A DNA stretch of 64,000 bases from Aerococcus sp. Lineage in GTDB: Bacteria; Bacillota; Bacilli; Lactobacillales; Aerococcaceae. A program made the translations under genes and the position numbers. Shown here one piece after another: positions 17,390 through 27,340 of the stretch. Where the stretch lies: assembly GCA_030528155.1 (NCBI GenBank), contig JAUMZL010000001.1:1-64000 (forward strand). Reading direction: 5' to 3'. Each line of letters begins with the position of its first letter. Positions within the stretch are counted from its first letter, which is position 1. Below the pieces are notes generated by a model, which was given only the letters and a program-made list of their open reading frames with translations, made no database searches and was not told where the DNA came from.

Positions 17390-18205
17390 ATGGAAAATAT
17401 GCAAGTGTTAGAAAAAATTCGCCAAGTTAACAACAAAATTCGTCAAACTAAAATCAGTAGTATTGATATGAATGAAGATTTCCCTTTCCAGGAATTAGTG
17501 CAATACTTAGGGATCGTGCTAGCGTCTAACACCTACCTACTTTCTGTAGACGGTCGGGTTCTCGGTTACTATGGTGAAAATGAAAACATGAACAGTCAGC
17601 GCACCAAAGCGATGATCAGTTCTAAGAAGATCGATCCGCTCTACATGGAACGTCTCCAAAATATCCAAGACACCGTAGAGAACATCTCTAGTGATGATGA
17701 TCGTTCTATGGTGGCAACCGAAAACCGCGAAATGTTCGTTGATGCGCTCACCACCATCATTCCGATCTTCGGTGGTTCTGAAAAAGTAGGTTACCTCATC
17801 TTAGCGCGTCCAAGAAATGAATTTGATGTTGAAAACCTCATTTTAGGGGAATACGTAGCGATGGTATTGGCTTTGGAATTAGGCTTCCTCAACATGCGTA
17901 TTGAAGAGAAGAAACGCCAAAAACGATTGATTGTTTCTTCTGCTGTTCAATCGCTCAGCTTCTCTGAAGTACAAGCTCTGCGTGCGATCTTCCGCCATTC
18001 CGATGGTGCCCGCTTCCGCATTACGGCTTCTAAAATTGCTGCCGATGAAGACATCACACGTTCCGTCATCGTGAATGCTTTACGTAAAATGGAATCCGCT
18101 GGTGTCTTGTCCTCTCACTCTTTAGGGATGAAAGGAACGTTTATTGACGCTCATAATGACGACAACCTCGAAGAAATTCAACGTCAATTACAAAATTCCC
18201 TCTAA
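17390..18205 (+). CDS. codY: Global transcription regulator CodY
   Basis: CodY is a GTP- and branched-chain-amino-acid-sensing repressor of nutrient genes. The 271-residue protein begins MENMQVLEKIRQVNNKIRQ, has a GAF ligand domain to about residue 160 and a C-terminal winged helix. ALRAIFRHSDGARFRITASKIAADEDITRSVIVNALRKMESAGVL is split here into its recognisable parts: RFRITASKIAADEDITRSV and IVNALRKMESAGVL. Two further in-frame ATGs at 17369 and 17372 lack a ribosome binding site; TGGAG seven bases before 17390 fixes the start. A strong terminator closes the gene. Confidence 0.95.
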   Translation: MENMQVLEKIRQVNNKIRQTKISSIDMNEDFPFQELVQYLGIVLASNTYLLSVDGRVLGYYGENENMNSQRTKAMISSKKIDPLYMERLQNIQDTVENISSDDDRSMVATENREMFVDALTTIIPIFGGSEKVGYLILARPRNEFDVENLILGEYVAMVLALELGFLNMRIEEKKRQKRLIVSSAVQSLSFSEVQALRAIFRHSDGARFRITASKIAADEDITRSVIVNALRKMESAGVLSSHSLGMKGTFIDAHNDDNLEEIQRQLQNSL

Positions 18206-18237
18206 ATCAGAGCAAAATAGTCTTTGATAGGCGCAAT

Positions 18238-18271
18238 AAAAAAGCTGAACGGGCGATCGTTCAGCTTTTTT
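18238..18271 (+). terminator. Intrinsic terminator after codY
   Basis: AAAAAAGCTGAAC pairs with GTTCAGCTTTTTT around GGGCGATC. The long T tract follows directly. Confidence 0.88.
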
Positions 18272-18481
18272 GATGGTTAAAAATTAAAAGGCTACTTCTG
18301 TACTACTAGTACTAAAATCCCCACAATTGTACAGTAATTGTGGGCTCTTCAATGGCTTTGATGACTAATGCACGGTTAATGGGATCGTTCAGTCATCAGC
18401 CTACCATAACACTAATCATTGTCGCAATTGAGCTGGCGTTAAACCTTTATACAGTTATTTTCAGCTTAGTAAACGGTTATG

Positions 18482-19102
18482 TTAGCGTTTCTTTTTACTA
18501 CTAAAATGTTGGATTTTACTCTCTGTACCATTTAAGATGCGCTTGATATTTTGAATATGGCGGACAATAATCAATAGCGTAATTCCATAAACGAGTCCGC
18601 GAAATAGCCAAGAAACATCGGGCATAAAAAAAGTTACTAAGATCGATGAGGCGATTAAAGCCAGTATGCTCGATAATGAGACCATCCGACTTACCCAGAG
18701 GACGATGAAGAACACCGCGATTGACAACAAAGCAAAAATGGGGGAATAAGCGAGAGCAGCACCAAAGCTGGTTGCCACTGCCTTACCACCTTTGAAACGC
18801 AGATAGAGGGAAAAAGAATGACCTAAGATCGCAAAAATCCCATAAATCATCGCATCCCAAGTCAATTGCGGAACTAGATGCGCAATCATCACTGGCAGGA
18901 ATCCTTTTAACATGTCGAACAGGAAAACTAATAGACCGCCTCTTGGCCCAAATGCTCGAAAAGCATTAGTCGTTCCGATATTCCCTGAACCAAATGAACG
19001 GATATCTTTATGATACAATCCCTTGCCAATCAATACGCCAAAAGGAATAGATCCTAGTAAGTAGGCGAGTACACTGAAGAGTACATTAAACACGAGTGTC
19101 AT
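18482..19102 (-). CDS. plsY: Acyl-phosphate glycerol-3-phosphate acyltransferase PlsY
   Basis: PlsY transfers acyl groups from acyl-phosphate to glycerol-3-phosphate, the first step of phospholipid synthesis. The 206-residue integral membrane protein contains the family's three cytoplasmic motifs: GSIPFGVLIGK near residue 17, GSGNIGTTNAFRAFG near 38, and RFKGGKAVATSFG near 103. Hydrophobic helices alternate with these loops, and the C-terminus is basic. It is divergent from parE, a conserved neighbourhood in Lactobacillales. Confidence 0.94.
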   Translation of the reverse strand: MTLVFNVLFSVLAYLLGSIPFGVLIGKGLYHKDIRSFGSGNIGTTNAFRAFGPRGGLLVFLFDMLKGFLPVMIAHLVPQLTWDAMIYGIFAILGHSFSLYLRFKGGKAVATSFGAALAYSPIFALLSIAVFFIVLWVSRMVSLSSILALIASSILVTFFMPDVSWLFRGLVYGITLLIIVRHIQNIKRILNGTESKIQHFSSKKKR

Positions 19103-19557
19103 CCTTTCTGTTAGGTGAAGTCAACTAGGACAGGCTTACAGACTTCACAATAGTACGGTATTACTTAGAGAATAGCATGAGTTTAGGGAACGTGACAATA
19201 GGTGGGCCATAAAGAGAGTAAAAACAAAAGTAGCGCTCTTCCACCAGATGAGGAGGATAAGCGCTACTAATGGAGCTTTACATTTATTTTAACGACTAAC
19301 AAATGGCAAATCAACCTCCGTTTTTTTTTTTTTGAAAAGTCCAATATGTTTTTAAAATAAATAGGACAAGTCGAAAAATTTAGGATAGGCTCATTGTGTG
19401 CGTCCATGGGTAGCGATAAACACTAAACAGGCAGGAGGGGCGAACAGCTTATACGGCGGGGATGCTCTTTGGAGAAAAAGTATTGGCTGGATTTTGAAAA
19501 AAAGAGAAAGTACTGTAAGATTAAAGAGATGTTTTAATGAAGGAGTAGAACGCATAT
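19103..19557. other. plsY-parE divergent region with hairpin and T13 tract
   Basis: A hairpin GTAGCGCT (19230-19237) / AGCGCTAC (19260-19267) lies in the middle, with further pairing of CTTCC and GGAGG inside the loop. A run of 13 T residues occupies 19321-19333. No clear promoter hexamers were found. A rightward frame from 19398 overlaps the parE start and is not believed to be a gene. Confidence 0.45.
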
Positions 19558-21645
19558 ATGGCGCAAAAAAAATCGACACCAACTTATGATGAATCCTCGA
19601 TCCAAATCTTGGAAGGATTGGACGCAGTCAAGAAGCGTCCGGGGATGTATATCGGATCCACCGATGTCAGAGGGTTGCATCATATGGTTTATGAAATTGT
19701 GGATAATGCCATTGACGAGGCATTGGCAGGCTTTTGCGATGAAATTAATGTAGAGATTGATCGCGATGGGAGCTGTACCGTGCGTGATAATGGGCGAGGC
19801 ATGCCGATTGGAAAACATGCAACGGGACGTCCTACTGTCGAAGTGATTCTAACAGTGCTTCATGCTGGTGGGAAATTCAGCGAAAATGCCTATAAGACGT
19901 CTGGAGGTCTACATGGAGTAGGTTCCAGCGTCGTGAATGCCCTCTCTAAAGAACTTGAAGTTTGGGTAGACCGTGATGGCAAAGAATACCACCAACGTTT
20001 CAGCGATGGCGGTCATCCTCATCGCCCAACCACCAAAAAGATAGCCAAAAAAACAACTGGAACAACCATTCGTTTCATTCCCGATCCTAAAGTATTCAAA
20101 GACGCACGTTTCAATGCGAATACGTTGAGCGAGCATTTGCGAGAAGAAGCCTTTTTGATTAAGGGGCTGAAGATTACTTTTACCGATAAGCGTCCGGAAG
20201 AACCAGTAACGGAAACTTTCCAATTTGAAGATGGCATTGTGTCATTTGTTAATTATCTGAACGAAGATAAAGACACCCTGCATCAGCCGGTTTTATTTGA
20301 AGGAACCGATGCCAATAACGGGATTGAAATTGAGCTGGCATTCCAATATAACGATGGCTTTTCAGAGACGATTCTTTCCTTTGTCAATAACGTGCGGACG
20401 CCAGATGGGGGCACACATGAAACAGGATTGAAAACTGGAATGACCAAAGCATTCAACGAGTATGCACGTAAGGTCAACTTGTTGAAGCCAAAAGAGAAAA
20501 ATTTGGAAGGTAGCGATGTGCGAGAAGGGTTCACGGCGATCCTCTCCATCCGTGTACCCGAAGAAATTCTACAGTTTGAAGGGCAAGTCAAAGGAAAACT
20601 TGGAACCCCTCAGGCACGGTTGGCAGTTGAAAACTTAGTCAATGATCAACTGGCTATTTTCTTCCTGGAGAATGGGGAGACCGCACAGAACTTGGTACGC
20701 AAGTCGCTCAAAGCTCGCCAAGCGCGTGATGCCGCTCGCAAGGCTCGCGAAGAGTCGCGTCTCGGTAAGAAAAGCAAAAAGAGTGAAACCATCCTTTCTG
20801 GAAAATTAACGCCAGCTCAAGGAAAAAATGCAAAGAAAAATGAGCTGTTTCTAGTTGAAGGAGACTCCGCTGGGGGATCAGCTAAACAAGGACGGGATCG
20901 CCGCTTCCAAGCTATTCTGCCACTGCGCGGGAAGGTGCTAAATACCGAAAAAGCCAGCATGGATGATATTTTAAAAAATGAAGAGCTGAACACTATTATC
21001 TACACCATTAATGCGGGAGTGGGCGCCGAATTCGAAGTTGACGATGCCAATTACGATAAAGTTATCATCATGACCGATGCGGATACGGATGGTGCACATA
21101 TCCAGGTTCTTTTATTAACTTTTTTCTATCGTTATATGAAGCCACTTATTGAAGCGGGAAAGGTGTATATTGCGATGCCACCGCTCTATAAAGTGTCGAA
21201 GGGGCGAGGAAAAAACGAGAAAGTACGCTATGCCTGGACAGATGAAGAATTACAAACTGTTACCAAGGAAATGGGCAAAGGCTACACCCTCCAGCGCTAC
21301 AAGGGGCTTGGGGAAATGAATGCGGATCAATTGTGGGAAACCACTATGGATCCAGAAACCCGTACGCTTATTCGGGTGACTGTTGAAGACGAAGCTTTAG
21401 CGGAAAAACGCGTGTCGGTATTGATGGGTTCAAAAGTCGAACCACGCCGTCACTGGATTGAAGATAATGTGCAATTCACTATGGATGAAGAGGATAAATT
21501 GCTAGAAAATGCGACGACGGATAGTTATGATGACACATCGGTCAGTGAATTGGGGAAAGGACAACAAAAGGTTTCAGAAGCGACGCCGGATAAAGCGATG
21601 AATTATGAACAGAGTGCGCTATTTGAAGAGGAGGATGATGAATAA
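19558..21645 (+). CDS. parE: DNA topoisomerase IV subunit B
   Basis: ParE is the ATPase subunit of topoisomerase IV, which unlinks daughter chromosomes. The 695-residue GHKL ATPase has [21 protein letters not shown] and [17 protein letters not shown] in the nucleotide pocket. The Toprim part has [16 protein letters not shown] (near residue 434) and [12 protein letters not shown], then [18 protein letters not shown]. The LLFRYM-type block and short length separate it from the longer GyrB forms, and pairing with parC settles it. The stop TAA overlaps the parC ATG by one base. Confidence 0.95.
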   Translation: MAQKKSTPTYDESSIQILEGLDAVKKRPGMYIGSTDVRGLHHMVYEIVDNAIDEALAGFCDEINVEIDRDGSCTVRDNGRGMPIGKHATGRPTVEVILTVLHAGGKFSENAYKTSGGLHGVGSSVVNALSKELEVWVDRDGKEYHQRFSDGGHPHRPTTKKIAKKTTGTTIRFIPDPKVFKDARFNANTLSEHLREEAFLIKGLKITFTDKRPEEPVTETFQFEDGIVSFVNYLNEDKDTLHQPVLFEGTDANNGIEIELAFQYNDGFSETILSFVNNVRTPDGGTHETGLKTGMTKAFNEYARKVNLLKPKEKNLEGSDVREGFTAILSIRVPEEILQFEGQVKGKLGTPQARLAVENLVNDQLAIFFLENGETAQNLVRKSLKARQARDAARKAREESRLGKKSKKSETILSGKLTPAQGKNAKKNELFLVEGDSAGGSAKQGRDRRFQAILPLRGKVLNTEKASMDDILKNEELNTIIYTINAGVGAEFEVDDANYDKVIIMTDADTDGAHIQVLLLTFFYRYMKPLIEAGKVYIAMPPLYKVSKGRGKNEKVRYAWTDEELQTVTKEMGKGYTLQRYKGLGEMNADQLWETTMDPETRTLIRVTVEDEALAEKRVSVLMGSKVEPRRHWIEDNVQFTMDEEDKLLENATTDSYDDTSVSELGKGQQKVSEATPDKAMNYEQSALFEEEDDE

Positions 21646-24110
21646 TGATCGACATTCAAGAACTTAATCTCGAAGATGTGATGGGGGATCGTTTTGGTCG
21701 TTACTCTAAATATATCATTCAAGATCGCGCGCTGCCTGATATTCGCGATGGATTGAAACCCGTTCAACGGCGTATTCTGTATGCTATGTATCAAGACCAC
21801 AATACGGCAGATCATCCTTTTCGGAAATCAGCGAAAACAGTGGGGAACGTCATTGGTAATTACCATCCACATGGAGATAGTTCCGTATATGAAGCGATGG
21901 TTCGGATGAGCCAGGATTGGAAGAATCGCTCGCCATTGATCGATATGCATGGAAATAATGGGTCACTTGACGGGGACCCTGCAGCTGCGATGCGTTATAC
22001 CGAAGCTCGACTCAGCCCGATTGCTGGCGAACTTTTGCAGGATCTCGATAAAGACACGGTGGATACGCTGCTGAACTTCGATGATACCGAGGAAGAACCC
22101 ACTGTTTTACCGGCTGCTTTTCCTAACTTGCTTGTCAATGGAGCGCAGGGCATTTCAGCCGGTTATGCGACGGAGATTCCTACGCACAACTTGGGCGAAG
22201 TGATCGATGCTGTGATTTATTTCATTGATCATCCCACCGCTAAAGTTAAGACCATCATGAATTACCTTCCTGGCCCTGATTTTCCGACGGGTGGGATCAT
22301 TCAAGGAAAGAAAGAATTGGAGAAAGCGTATCGTACGGGGGGTGGGCGTATCGTTGTGCGTGCTCGTTCTACTGTTGAAACGCTTCGCAGTGGTCGCCAG
22401 CAGATTGTCATAACAGAAATTCCCTTTGAAGTAAATAAGGCAGAATTGGTGCGCCGTATGGATCAATTGCGTTTGAACCGATCTATTGAGGGGATTATCG
22501 AAGTTCGCGACGAAACGGATCGTTCCGGGTTGCGCATTGTGATTGAATTGAAGAAAGACGCTGATAAAGATCAAATTTTGCAGTATTTCTATAAGAACAC
22601 GCACCTGCAGATGAATTACAATTTCAATATGGTAGCGATCAATCAGCAGCGCCCTGAAAAAGTAGGGATTTTGCCTATCTTATCGGCCTTCGTCTCCCAT
22701 CGTGAAACCATCATTCGGCGTCGTACGCAATTTGATCTCAATAAGGCCAACCAGCGCCTCCATATTGTGGAAGGGCTGATTGCTGCGATCTCCAAATTAG
22801 ACGAAGTCATTCGTTTGATCCGCCAAAGCAAGAATAAAGCGGAAGCCAAAGAGCGGTTAATGGCCACTTTTTCCTTCTCAGAAGTCCAAGCAGAAGCCAT
22901 TGTGTCACTGCAATTGTATCGGTTGACGAATACGGATATTACAGCACTCCAAGCTGAAAAGGACAAATTGGTGGCAGACATCGCTCACTATGAAGAAATT
23001 CTTGCGGAACCTGCCATCTTGAAACGCGAGATGAAACAAGAATTACGTGCGATCAAGAAGAAATACGCAACCCCTCGCCGAACTTCCTTGGAAGCGGAAA
23101 TTGAGGAAATTACAATCAAGAAAGAATTTCTCATTCCTGAAGAACAGGTCATGACCGTTGTCACGTACGGAGGTTATACGAAGCGCGTCAGTCTGCGCAG
23201 TTACCAATCATCGAAATACAGTGATCTTGGACTGCGGGAGGGCGACCATGTGCTCTATCTTAAGGAGCACTCAACGCTAGATAATCTCGTATTATTCACT
23301 AACAAAGGAAATTATATTTATCAGCCGGTATATGAACTTCAAGAACTGAAATGGAAAGATATTGGCGAACATCTTTCGCAACGGATTCCACTCGGTGATG
23401 ATGAACAAGTGATTGCTGTTTATCCTTACCAAAAGGATAGCCAAACAGCGCTAGTTTTAGCGACTCGTGATGGACAGATCAAACAAACAGCAATGAGCGA
23501 ATTTGGTCCATTCCGCGGTCACAAGAAGAAGACGGCACAAGCAATGCGACTGAATTCCAAAGATCCGCGTGACAGCGTGGTGGGCATTGAATTGGTGAGT
23601 GAGGCAGCGGATCCCAAACAAGCAGAAGTCCTCTTAGTCACGGAAATGGGGTTTGCTTCCCGTTATGCCCTGGAAGAGGTCAACATGGTTGGCGCTAAGG
23701 CTAAAGGGGTAAAATCGGTCAATTTGAAACCAGAAGATCATGTGCGCGGCTTGATCTATAATGAAGTGCCAAATGATAACGATCAGTGGTTACTCATTAC
23801 CCAGCGTGGCAACCTGAAGCGTATGAAATGGGAAGAAGTTTCTCCACTTGGTCGGGCGAAACGCGGCTTGATGGTACTGAAAGAATTGAAGGCACATCCA
23901 CATCGAGTGAGCGCTCTTTATGCCGTGGAGTCACTAGATCAACAATATGAAATTTACGGCTCTAATGGAGAATTAGCCACTATCGAAACCCGGCAAGTCC
24001 CACTTTCAGAGCGCTACAGCAATGGCTCATCGCTATTAGATGAGCAAACATTCGGCGAAGTTATTGCGGTAACACCACTCTTCTTACCGCCAACTGAAAC
24101 GAAAGATTAA
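21645..24110 (+). CDS. parC: DNA topoisomerase IV subunit A
   Basis: ParC is the cutting and rejoining subunit of topoisomerase IV. The 821-residue protein has the winged-helix/tower region with [15 protein letters not shown], catalytic Tyr118 in [10 protein letters not shown], a coiled-coil tower, and a six-bladed beta-pinwheel C-terminal domain from about residue 500. The quinolone-determining positions are Ser79 and Glu83, the wild-type residues expected of a quinolone-susceptible enzyme. It is coupled to parE by a one-base overlap and followed by a terminator. Confidence 0.95.
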   Translation: MIDIQELNLEDVMGDRFGRYSKYIIQDRALPDIRDGLKPVQRRILYAMYQDHNTADHPFRKSAKTVGNVIGNYHPHGDSSVYEAMVRMSQDWKNRSPLIDMHGNNGSLDGDPAAAMRYTEARLSPIAGELLQDLDKDTVDTLLNFDDTEEEPTVLPAAFPNLLVNGAQGISAGYATEIPTHNLGEVIDAVIYFIDHPTAKVKTIMNYLPGPDFPTGGIIQGKKELEKAYRTGGGRIVVRARSTVETLRSGRQQIVITEIPFEVNKAELVRRMDQLRLNRSIEGIIEVRDETDRSGLRIVIELKKDADKDQILQYFYKNTHLQMNYNFNMVAINQQRPEKVGILPILSAFVSHRETIIRRRTQFDLNKANQRLHIVEGLIAAISKLDEVIRLIRQSKNKAEAKERLMATFSFSEVQAEAIVSLQLYRLTNTDITALQAEKDKLVADIAHYEEILAEPAILKREMKQELRAIKKKYATPRRTSLEAEIEEITIKKEFLIPEEQVMTVVTYGGYTKRVSLRSYQSSKYSDLGLREGDHVLYLKEHSTLDNLVLFTNKGNYIYQPVYELQELKWKDIGEHLSQRIPLGDDEQVIAVYPYQKDSQTALVLATRDGQIKQTAMSEFGPFRGHKKKTAQAMRLNSKDPRDSVVGIELVSEAADPKQAEVLLVTEMGFASRYALEEVNMVGAKAKGVKSVNLKPEDHVRGLIYNEVPNDNDQWLLITQRGNLKRMKWEEVSPLGRAKRGLMVLKELKAHPHRVSALYAVESLDQQYEIYGSNGELATIETRQVPLSERYSNGSSLLDEQTFGEVIAVTPLFLPPTETKD

Positions 24111-24116
24111 CGTAAA

Positions 24117-24154
24117 AACCAACGCTCTTGCTATTTTAGTGAGGGCGTTTTAAG
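24117..24154 (+). terminator. Probable terminator after parC
   Basis: AACGCTCTT pairs with GAGGGCGTT using two wobbles, followed by TTTAAGC. The T tract is short, so strength is uncertain. Confidence 0.6.
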
Positions 24155-24287
24155 CAAAAAGCTAATGGGATGACTAAGTGATCTTGGCTAATCTCTAATT
24201 CTTTAGAGTGAACAATGACTGGTGTGCCTCCCCTACAGCCCAGGGGAGAAGAGGGGACGAACTTCACTGCACGGTAGGCATAATTTA

Positions 24288-24296
24288 TGCTATAAT
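24288..24296 (+). promoter_or_regulatory. Extended -10 promoter of ppaC
   Basis: TGCTATAAT is a perfect extended -10 element 47 bases before the ppaC start. The surrounding GCATAATTTATGC is palindromic. No strong -35 is present. Confidence 0.65.
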
Positions 24297-24343
24297 TTAG
24301 GTGCTTTATGGCATGGATCTTAAACGATGAAAGGGGAAACGAA

Positions 24344-25279
24344 ATGAGTAAAATTTTAGTTTTTGGGCATCAAAGCCCTGATACCGACGCGATTACTTGT
24401 GCGATTACTTACAGCTATTTATTGAATGAATTAGGTTATGAGGCTGAACCAGTAGCCTTAGGCGAAATTAACAAAGAAACCGCCTATGCATTAAATCAAT
24501 TTGGTTATGAAGCACCACGTGTGATCGAAAAAGCTGGTGATGAAACCGATACGGTGGCGTTAGTGGACCACAATGAATTTCAACAATCGATTAGTGATAT
24601 CAAGGACTTGAAGATTCAATCCGTTGTGGACCACCACCGCGTGGGAAATTTTGAAACGGCTGAACCAACTAGCATTACTATTAAGCCTTTAGGTAGTTGC
24701 CAAAGCGTTATCTACTTGTTATACAAGGAATACGGGGTTGATGTCCCAGCGAATATCGCTGGCTTAATGCTCTCAGGTTTAATCTCTGACTCCTTGCTTT
24801 ATTCTTCGCCAACGTTCACGGATCAAGATAAACAAATCGCTGCTGATTTGAAGGAACGCGCGGGCATTGACGACCATGAGTATGGGACTGCTATGCTTAA
24901 AGCAGGCGCTAACGTTGATGACAAGAGCGAAGAAGAAATTGCTGAAGGGGATGCAAAATCCTTCTCTATGGGCGAATACAACGTCCGTATCGGCCAAGTC
25001 AATGTTGTGGATGTGGATGACGTCCTCAAACGTAAAGCGGCAATGCTTCAAACAATGGAATCCCTCTCTAAAGCAAATGGGTATGATGGTTTCTTACTCA
25101 TTGTGACAAACATCTTGACTAATGACTCAGAAGGGTTGTTCGTTGGGGCAGAGCAAATGGTACCAAAAGTTGAAAATGCCTTTGGTGTCAGTGTTACCGA
25201 CAACCAATTGCCATTAAAGGGCGTCGTCTCCCGTAAGAAACAAGTCGTGCCACCAATGACCACTGCTTTTGAAGGCTAA
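24344..25279 (+). CDS. ppaC: Manganese-dependent inorganic pyrophosphatase
   Basis: This family II (DHH) pyrophosphatase hydrolyses pyrophosphate and pulls biosynthesis forward. The 311-residue protein opens MSKILVFGHQSPDTDA, with the metal-binding His and Asp residues, then VALVDHNEFQQS, VVDHHRVGNF with the DHH motif, and the DHHA2 domain whose RKKQVVPPM box binds pyrophosphate. Length matches the family closely. The frame opens earlier at 24308, but GAAAGGGG places the start at 24344. It is a single gene with its own promoter and terminator. Confidence 0.96.
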   Translation: MSKILVFGHQSPDTDAITCAITYSYLLNELGYEAEPVALGEINKETAYALNQFGYEAPRVIEKAGDETDTVALVDHNEFQQSISDIKDLKIQSVVDHHRVGNFETAEPTSITIKPLGSCQSVIYLLYKEYGVDVPANIAGLMLSGLISDSLLYSSPTFTDQDKQIAADLKERAGIDDHEYGTAMLKAGANVDDKSEEEIAEGDAKSFSMGEYNVRIGQVNVVDVDDVLKRKAAMLQTMESLSKANGYDGFLLIVTNILTNDSEGLFVGAEQMVPKVENAFGVSVTDNQLPLKGVVSRKKQVVPPMTTAFEG

Positions 25280-25320
25280 TTTTCAACGAATATCATTATA
25301 TCTATCCATAAATATATATG

Positions 25321-25357
25321 AAAAAAGAGGGCAGGTCGTGCGAGCTGTCCTCTTTTT
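25321..25357 (+). terminator. Intrinsic terminator after ppaC
   Basis: AAAAAGAGGGCAG pairs with CTGTCCTCTTTTT with one wobble around GTCGTGCGAG. Confidence 0.85.
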
Positions 25358-25656
25358 GATAAATTAAGTAAACTAGAATTTAAGCGATGCCGTAGTTTCA
25401 TTTCGTTACTAGAATAAGCAGTGCAAAGAAATTAATTTGCTAATCGCATGGTCAGCAAGAGATCAGGAGCCAGGAACCCCTAACTCACTTTGATCAGTAA
25501 CGCTTGATCACTGATTTAAGAGATAAATAAGCAAATAAAATTGCTTTCCCGGCAATACGAATAGTATCGTTGGGCTTTTATAAAAAGGTAATCACTAGAG
25601 AATTAAGATAGCAAATATAAATATTTGCCAAAAAGGATAGGCTGCCAGAGCATTAT
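25358..25656. other. Gap between ppaC and the AEC fragment
   Basis: I see no gene. It may contain the eroded remainder of the permease gene beginning at 25881, but no frame gives a recognisable continuation. A stretch AAATAAGCAAATAAAATT near 25525 resembles, in reverse complement, AT-rich text before thyA. Confidence 0.35.
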
Positions 25657-25881
25657 TTACTGAGTTAGAATTAAGGCTTGCATACTGAGATTAATAGTGT
25701 CCATGGTTACAGATTTAAATGAATTAAAGACCATGATTGGTAGTAAAAGTTTGATCAGTAATTGCCGAAAACCATCAATATTTTTAGATGTAATGATACC
25801 TAACCAATAGCTCAACATTCCGGTCAAGATGAAAGTTAACAGCGTCAGCTGTAAATTTAGCATTAAATTGAATTGTGTCAT
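25657..25881 (-). pseudogene. Truncated AEC-family (auxin efflux carrier-type) permease
   Basis: The 74-residue frame starts with a proper GGGAGGT site and ATG. It reads as the first two to three membrane helices of an AEC-type organic-acid permease (LTLLTFILTGMLSYWLGIIT, then LLIKLLLPIMVFNSF). Full-length members have about 310 residues, so over three quarters is missing. The frame ends at a stop after ALILTQ and I could not recognise the remainder in the following 300 bases. It borders the AT-rich island and is probably a remnant left by a rearrangement. Confidence 0.55.
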
Positions 25882-26083
25882 AACATACCTCCCAATAGAA
25901 TAGCAGATTTATCATAACACGAGTGCGAGGTATGGCGTCAATTACGACTTGTTATTGATGCTCTGGCTAAGAGGGCGCTTTATTAAAGTACAGGAAAATG
26001 ACTGGTTATTAAGATAAAAATCCGGAATATTGATTTCAATAATATGTATTATGTAAACCAAAATATCAGCGAGTTATGAGCTC

Positions 26084-26148
26084 CTATCTCGGCTCATTGC
26101 AATCGCTCTTATTTAGCAAATAACATAAATTGTTAATAGCCGAGATAG
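26084..26148. repeat. 11-bp perfect inverted repeat with nested hairpin
   Basis: CTATCTCGGCT (26084-26094) and AGCCGAGATAG (26138-26148) are exact reverse complements. Inside the loop TTATTT-AGC-AAATAA forms a second hairpin. No T tract follows on either strand. It could be a structured RNA or an element border. Confidence 0.5.
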
Positions 26149-26219
26149 TCATCCGTTATATCTCCAGATTTATCTTCTCCATTTGAAATTCTAGTTCTTT
26201 AGTTTTTTGTCTCGTAGTC

Positions 26220-26276
26220 TCAATAACCTCTCTCAAATAAAAATAGCATTGCAACATCGATAAACATCAATGCCAT
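26220..26276 (-). CDS. Possible 18-residue hydrophobic peptide, maybe frameshifted
   Basis: An ATG at 26276 follows a GAGGAG site with seven-base spacing and encodes MALMFIDVAMLFLFERGY before a stop. A shift of one base near the end would let it continue with a charged helical tail (EVIETTRQKTKELEF) to about 26159. A short hydrophobic start followed by a charged end is seen in small holin-like toxins of Lactobacillales, but the match is only general. It may be non-coding. Confidence 0.25.
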   Translation of the reverse strand: MALMFIDVAMLFLFERGY

Positions 26277-26405
26277 AATGCTACTCCTCAGTGATTCTAA
26301 TCGTGAAGATCCATAATTAACAAAATAGCATCTTCTAGCAACCCTAATAATTCAATTCAATCAGCATCCAAAATTTTTCTATCATACATAGTTGGTCACT
26401 CTTTT

Positions 26406-27329
26406 CTATAACTCAACATCATTCTCTTCTTTTTTGGAGTTCATAATTAAATAAGGGGCTTTTCTTACTTGAATATCATAAGCGTGATCAATGATTCTTA
26501 CCTTTCGATCATGTAACATTACTTTTAAAAATTCTTTATTAGTATCTGAAAGCGGTTCACATTCATCAATAAGCTGATTGATTTTACGCTCGTCAATCCG
26601 ATCATGGATCGCAATGATTGCTTGTAGGCAATCTTTATTAGTTGTTGTTGTGAGATATTCAGGGTAATTAATTTTAACCCCATTCAATTTTAATGCTGAG
26701 GTTGGATATTTATAAATTCGTTTATCTCTTTCTTCTTGATCCTCTAAATATTTTTTCATAGACTGCTCATCTGTTTGCGGGAATAAACAAGAACCACAAT
26801 CAAAGATAGGAGCTAATTTCGTGTCATTCGTTGTATAGTTCGTTAAGAATCCCCAATTGCCGTTGTGCCGATCGAAATTCCCAATGTAGGCATCGACAAC
26901 AAACATCTGCCAAAAAAATGAGTGTAATTGAGCAGCATCTATTAGTTGTTGCTCATCGATAGTTAACAATACTTCCGATAATTCCGTTCCGTAACCTTCT
27001 TGAGAAAGCCCAACCATGGAATTTTTTAGAAAGGCGAATTCTTTAAACACATAGCCATTTTGTTCAAAATCTTTGCAGGCTACAACTAATTGATCATCAT
27101 ACGTGGCTAAAAAGGTATCTTGACTGTTAAAGCCTAACAAAGAAAAAATATGACAGCCTAAAAATTCGCTCACACTATTATTTGCATCACTCATTTGACC
27201 ATTGAGGCGAGTAGATGCAGGAAATTTAACCATATATGCTTCATGATTAATTTCAACACCTATCTTTGTTCCATTTCTTCCCCCATAGATTCGATTAGGC
27301 AATTTAGGATAATGTACAAGATCTAACAT
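26406..27329 (-). CDS. HipA-fold protein kinase, CtkA-like
   Basis: This 307-residue protein belongs to the HipA C-terminal kinase fold and, from memory, closely resembles the Helicobacter pylori Ser/Thr kinase CtkA along its whole length. It shares the glycine-rich GGRNGTKIGV, the ATP-binding Lys35 in YMVKFP, catalytic Asp153 in GNFDRHNGNWGFL, metal-binding Asp177 in PIFDCGSCLFPQ, and TNKDCLQAI near the C-terminus. All key kinase residues are present, so it should be active. The frame opens at 27347, but AGAGAGGAA points to the ATG at 27329. It is third in an operon with an AbiEii-type protein. Substrate and partner are unknown. Confidence 0.82.
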   Translation of the reverse strand: MLDLVHYPKLPNRIYGGRNGTKIGVEINHEAYMVKFPASTRLNGQMSDANNSVSEFLGCHIFSLLGFNSQDTFLATYDDQLVVACKDFEQNGYVFKEFAFLKNSMVGLSQEGYGTELSEVLLTIDEQQLIDAAQLHSFFWQMFVVDAYIGNFDRHNGNWGFLTNYTTNDTKLAPIFDCGSCLFPQTDEQSMKKYLEDQEERDKRIYKYPTSALKLNGVKINYPEYLTTTTNKDCLQAIIAIHDRIDERKINQLIDECEPLSDTNKEFLKVMLHDRKVRIIDHAYDIQVRKAPYLIMNSKKEENDVEL

Positions 27330-27340
27330 TTTATTCCTCT

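Larger units (their letters stand above)
25882..26405. other. AT-rich gap at the end of the accessory operon
   Basis: Most of this 524-bp stretch is non-coding. It includes an 11-bp inverted repeat at 26084-26148 and a possible 18-codon ORF at 26220-26276. No clear terminator for the kinase operon is visible at its end near 26400. Confidence 0.4.

Noticed and set aside
19398..19589. 63-codon frame before parE
   Set aside because: It overlaps the parE start, has no ribosome binding site and resembles no protein. Treated as chance.
21879..21893. Quinolone resistance change in ParC
   Set aside because: The key positions are Ser79 and Glu83, the normal residues. No resistance change is visible.
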